A program made the position numbers and the translations under genes. 64,000 nt of DNA, taken from NCBI RefSeq assembly GCF_036237315.1, contig NZ_CP108356.1, positions 434,001 through 498,000 of the forward strand, written 5' to 3'. The stretch is from Streptomyces sp. NBC_01351 (GTDB lineage Bacteria > Actinomycetota > Actinomycetes > Streptomycetales > Streptomycetaceae). The notes below the pieces were generated by a model, which did no database searches, was not told the DNA's origin, and was given only the letters and a program-made list of their open reading frames with translations. Positions 61,902 through 64,000 of the stretch are shown here, one piece after another. Numbering within the stretch: the stretch's first letter is position 1; every line of letters starts with the position of its first letter.

Positions 61902-62941
61902 CCGGCGATCCCCTCGGTACGGCTGGAGCGTCTCAGCATCCACAGGAAGACCGGCCCGCCGACGAGCGCGGTCACCACGCCCACCGGTATCTCCTCGGGC
62001 GCGGCCGCGGTACGGGCGAGGAGATCGGCCAGGGTCAGGAACACCGCGCCGCCCAGTGCGGCCACCGGGAGCAGTACCCGGTGCCCGGCGCCGACGATCA
62101 TCCGGGCCGCGTGCGGAACCATCAGCCCGACGAAACCGATCGCGCCGCTGTAGGCGACGAGCACGCCGATGACGAGGGAGGTCAGGACGAACACGGCGGC
62201 ACGGAAGCGCCCGGTGTCCAGGCCCAGGGTGTGGGCGCCCTCGTCCCCGGCGAGCAGCAGGTCGAGCGGCCGCGCGAGGGCGACGAGCAGGCCGGTTCCC
62301 AGCAGCAGCGCGGCGGCGGGCAGGGCGAGTTCGTCCCAGCGGGCCCCGCCGAGGCCGCCGAGGGTCCAGAAGAGGACGGAGCGCAGCTGGTCGGGTTGCG
62401 CGGCGAGCACCAGGACCAGGCTGGTGAGGGCCGACAGGACGTACTGGACGGCGACCCCGGCGAGGATCAGACGGCCGGTGGTCATGGTGCCGCCGCGCCG
62501 CGCCATCGCGTAGACGGCGACGAGCGCGCCCATCGACCCGGCGAAGGCGGCGAGCGGGACACCCACGTCCACGCCCGCGCCGGCCCCGATGGCGGATCCG
62601 GCGCCGAAGACGATGACGAGGACGGCTCCCGCGGAGGCACCGGAGGAGGCGCCGAGCAGGAAGGGATCCGCGAGCTGGTTGCGTACGAGGGCCTGCAGCA
62701 CGGTGCCCGCCACCGCGAGCCCGGCGCCGACGAGGGCGCCGAGGATCACCCGTGGCATCCGGACGTCCCAGACGATGGCGGAGAAGGCCCCGGCGGGCCG
62801 CTCCCCCGACAGCCCTCCGAGCACGATGTCGAGCACCCGGCCGGGCGCGATCCGTACGGGCCCCAGGGCCAGCCCCGCGACCGCCGCCGCAAGGAGCGCG
62901 GCAGCCAGCGCGCACAGCACGGCGGCCGTGCGCAGCCTCAC
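61898..62941 (-). CDS. FecCD/BtuC-family ABC transporter permease
   Basis: A 347-residue permease with about ten membrane helices (LRTAAVLCALAAALLAAAVA, GALVGAGLAVAGTVLQALVR, FLLGASSGASAGAVLVIVFG). The family motif YSGAIGFVGLMVPHAARMIV lies at the cytoplasmic loop that engages the ATPase. The GTG at 62941 overlaps the stop of the binding-protein gene (GTGA). One permease gene is present, so it works as a homodimer, as in BtuC-type importers. Confidence 0.92.
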   Translation of the reverse strand: MRLRTAAVLCALAAALLAAAVAGLALGPVRIAPGRVLDIVLGGLSGERPAGAFSAIVWDVRMPRVILGALVGAGLAVAGTVLQALVRNQLADPFLLGASSGASAGAVLVIVFGAGSAIGAGAGVDVGVPLAAFAGSMGALVAVYAMARRGGTMTTGRLILAGVAVQYVLSALTSLVLVLAAQPDQLRSVLFWTLGGLGGARWDELALPAAALLLGTGLLVALARPLDLLLAGDEGAHTLGLDTGRFRAAVFVLTSLVIGVLVAYSGAIGFVGLMVPHAARMIVGAGHRVLLPVAALGGAVFLTLADLLARTAAAPEEIPVGVVTALVGGPVFLWMLRRSSRTEGIAG

Positions 62942-63930
62942 GCGGCGTCGGGGTGGAGCTGGTGCCCCAAGGACTCGACGGCGTCGGCGACGCGCACGCC
63001 GAGTACGGCCGAGGACAATGGCAGCACGACGAACCGCCGGTTCTTGACGGCGGGAACCTCGGCGAGCGCCGGGTCGTTCAACAGGCGCTGCTTCTTGGCT
63101 TCGACGGTGGTGCCGCCGTAGTCGTAGATGAGGACGACCTCGGGCTTGCGCTCGATGACCTTCTCCCACGACACGTCGCCGAAGGTGTCCTTGAGGTCGG
63201 CGAAGACGTTCGTGCCGCCGGAGAGGGTGACGATCTCGTTGCCTATGCCGCCGCCTCCGGAGGTGGAGGCGGTCGCTTCGCCGGAGTCGTAGACGAAGAC
63301 GGACGGCCGGGGCTTGTCCTTGACCCGGGCGGTCACGGCGCCGATGCGGCGTTCCTCGTCGGCGATCAGCACGGCGCCGCGCTCGGGCACGCCGAAGGTC
63401 CGGGCGACTTCGGTGATCTCGGTCTTGAGCTGGTCGAAACCGACGGTGCCGGGGGTGCAGTACTCCACGTTCAGGCGGGAGTTGATGCCGGCCTGGGCGA
63501 GCCCCGCGCGGTCGCGGCCCTGCGCCTTGTCGAAGGCGCTCGCATAGCCGCCGTACACGAAGTCGGGATCGGCGCCGAGCAGGGTCTCCTTGGAGGGGTA
63601 CTCCTTGGCCAGCACCTTGATCTTGTCGTAGGCGGGCCGGTACGCGGGCAGCACGGCGTCGTCGAGATAGGCGGAACCGGCGATCCGGTCCTGGAGCCCG
63701 AGGGCGAGCAGGAGCTCGGTGGCGTGCTGGTTCATGGCGACGGCACGCCGGGGCGGGCTCTGGAAGGTGCTGGTCACACCGCAGTTGGTGACGGTGTACG
63801 GGAACCCGGGCGCGGCGGCCGCGCCTTGGGCCCGGTCGTCCCCGCCCTCCGCCGAACCGCCGCAGGCGGCCAGGGGCATCAGGAGCACCAACGGAAACAT
63901 TGCACGCAAAACGGTGCGGGAACGCGACAT
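62938..63930 (-). CDS. Metallophore ABC transporter substrate-binding lipoprotein (FecB/BtuF-like)
   Basis: A 330-residue lipoprotein: signal with lipobox LAAC (residues 20-23), then a class III binding fold: TVTNCGVTSTFQSPPRRAVA, ELLLALGLQDRIAGSAYLDD, and the C-terminal RRFVVLPLSSAVLGVRVADA. The family binds iron-siderophores, haem, cobalamin or, in some actinobacterial members with the NCG...TELLLALGL signature, the F420 precursor. The cargo therefore remains open. It starts the operon with the permease and ATPase; the upstream region is largely outside the window. Confidence 0.88.
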   Translation of the reverse strand: MSRSRTVLRAMFPLVLLMPLAACGGSAEGGDDRAQGAAAAPGFPYTVTNCGVTSTFQSPPRRAVAMNQHATELLLALGLQDRIAGSAYLDDAVLPAYRPAYDKIKVLAKEYPSKETLLGADPDFVYGGYASAFDKAQGRDRAGLAQAGINSRLNVEYCTPGTVGFDQLKTEITEVARTFGVPERGAVLIADEERRIGAVTARVKDKPRPSVFVYDSGEATASTSGGGGIGNEIVTLSGGTNVFADLKDTFGDVSWEKVIERKPEVVLIYDYGGTTVEAKKQRLLNDPALAEVPAVKNRRFVVLPLSSAVLGVRVADAVESLGHQLHPDAA

Positions 63931-64000
63931 GGCGAAGCCTCTCCGGGGGATCCGCGTCCCCTGGCCGACGTGAAGAAGGAGCAGAGGCGGTGCGTCAGTG

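Noticed and set aside
63931..64000. Cobalamin riboswitch upstream of the binding-protein gene
   Set aside because: Only 70 bp are available and no B12-box-like sequence was seen. It cannot be decided without the next window.

Overview
The window is very GC-rich and densely packed. Many genes start at GTG, overlapping ATGA/GTGA junctions are frequent, Tat signals and lipoboxes are common, and the gene families are typical of actinomycetes. Together these point to a Streptomyces or close relative. Almost no housekeeping genes are present, so this looks like accessory or arm-proximal chromosome. No rRNA, tRNA, CRISPR array, transposase or prophage gene was seen.

Layout. 1-555: 3' end of an MMPL exporter. 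674-3522: glycine-betaine ABC importer (ATPase plus a permease/binding-protein fusion). 3917-4714: HutC-type GntR regulator with a matching operator. 4850-8774: two divergent NIS siderophore synthetases around an 18-bp near-palindrome, then a methyltransferase. 8798-14770: P450, berberine-bridge-type oxidase, secreted serine protease, small membrane proteins and an AEC transporter. 14857-19439: two-component system, secreted DUF1023 hydrolase and a membrane acyltransferase. 19514-23835: DUF350 membrane protein, GNAT/ATP-grasp ligase fusion and a membrane-anchored adenylation-like protein whose A10 lysine is lost. 23938-26292: an ABC exporter behind a near-perfect SoxR-box promoter, and a VOC protein. 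26412-29173: DUF4239 protein and an ECF41-like sigma factor fused in frame to a gluconokinase. 29207-34902: unknown protein, unusual P450, serine-hydrolase fold without an SxxK motif, and an MFS exporter. 34994-41773: cholesterol oxidase, kinase-fold protein, CMD protein, DapB-like dehydrogenase, XRE-cupin regulator with DUF6126 partner and two TTGCC-N5-GGCAA sites, and an ATP-dependent DNA ligase. 41935-45551: an extracytoplasmic peptidase fused to an ABC ATPase, with its permease. 45580-49212: 2-hydroxyacid dehydrogenase, aldo/keto reductase, a 196-bp MITE-like element and an S41 protease. 49405-52906: galTK divergent from a DeoR-HTH/LacI-sensor hybrid regulator. 52943-58114: a LacI-controlled locus of unknown sugar metabolism. 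58151-61078: cupin lipoprotein, DMFase-like secreted protein and a VOC protein. 61116-63930: FecBCD-type metallophore importer.

How the genes may work together. The NIS synthetases at 4.8-8 kb and the FecBCD importer at 61-64 kb could make and recover a hydroxamate or carboxylate siderophore, although they are far apart. The two sugar loci (gal, and the LacI/MocA/DUF993 locus) each carry their own regulator with recognisable operators. The features judged most novel are the sigma-gluconokinase fusion, the DUF350/GNAT-ATP-grasp/pseudo-adenylation locus, and the peptidase-ABC ATPase fusion. All functional assignments are from reading the sequence; no database search was run.
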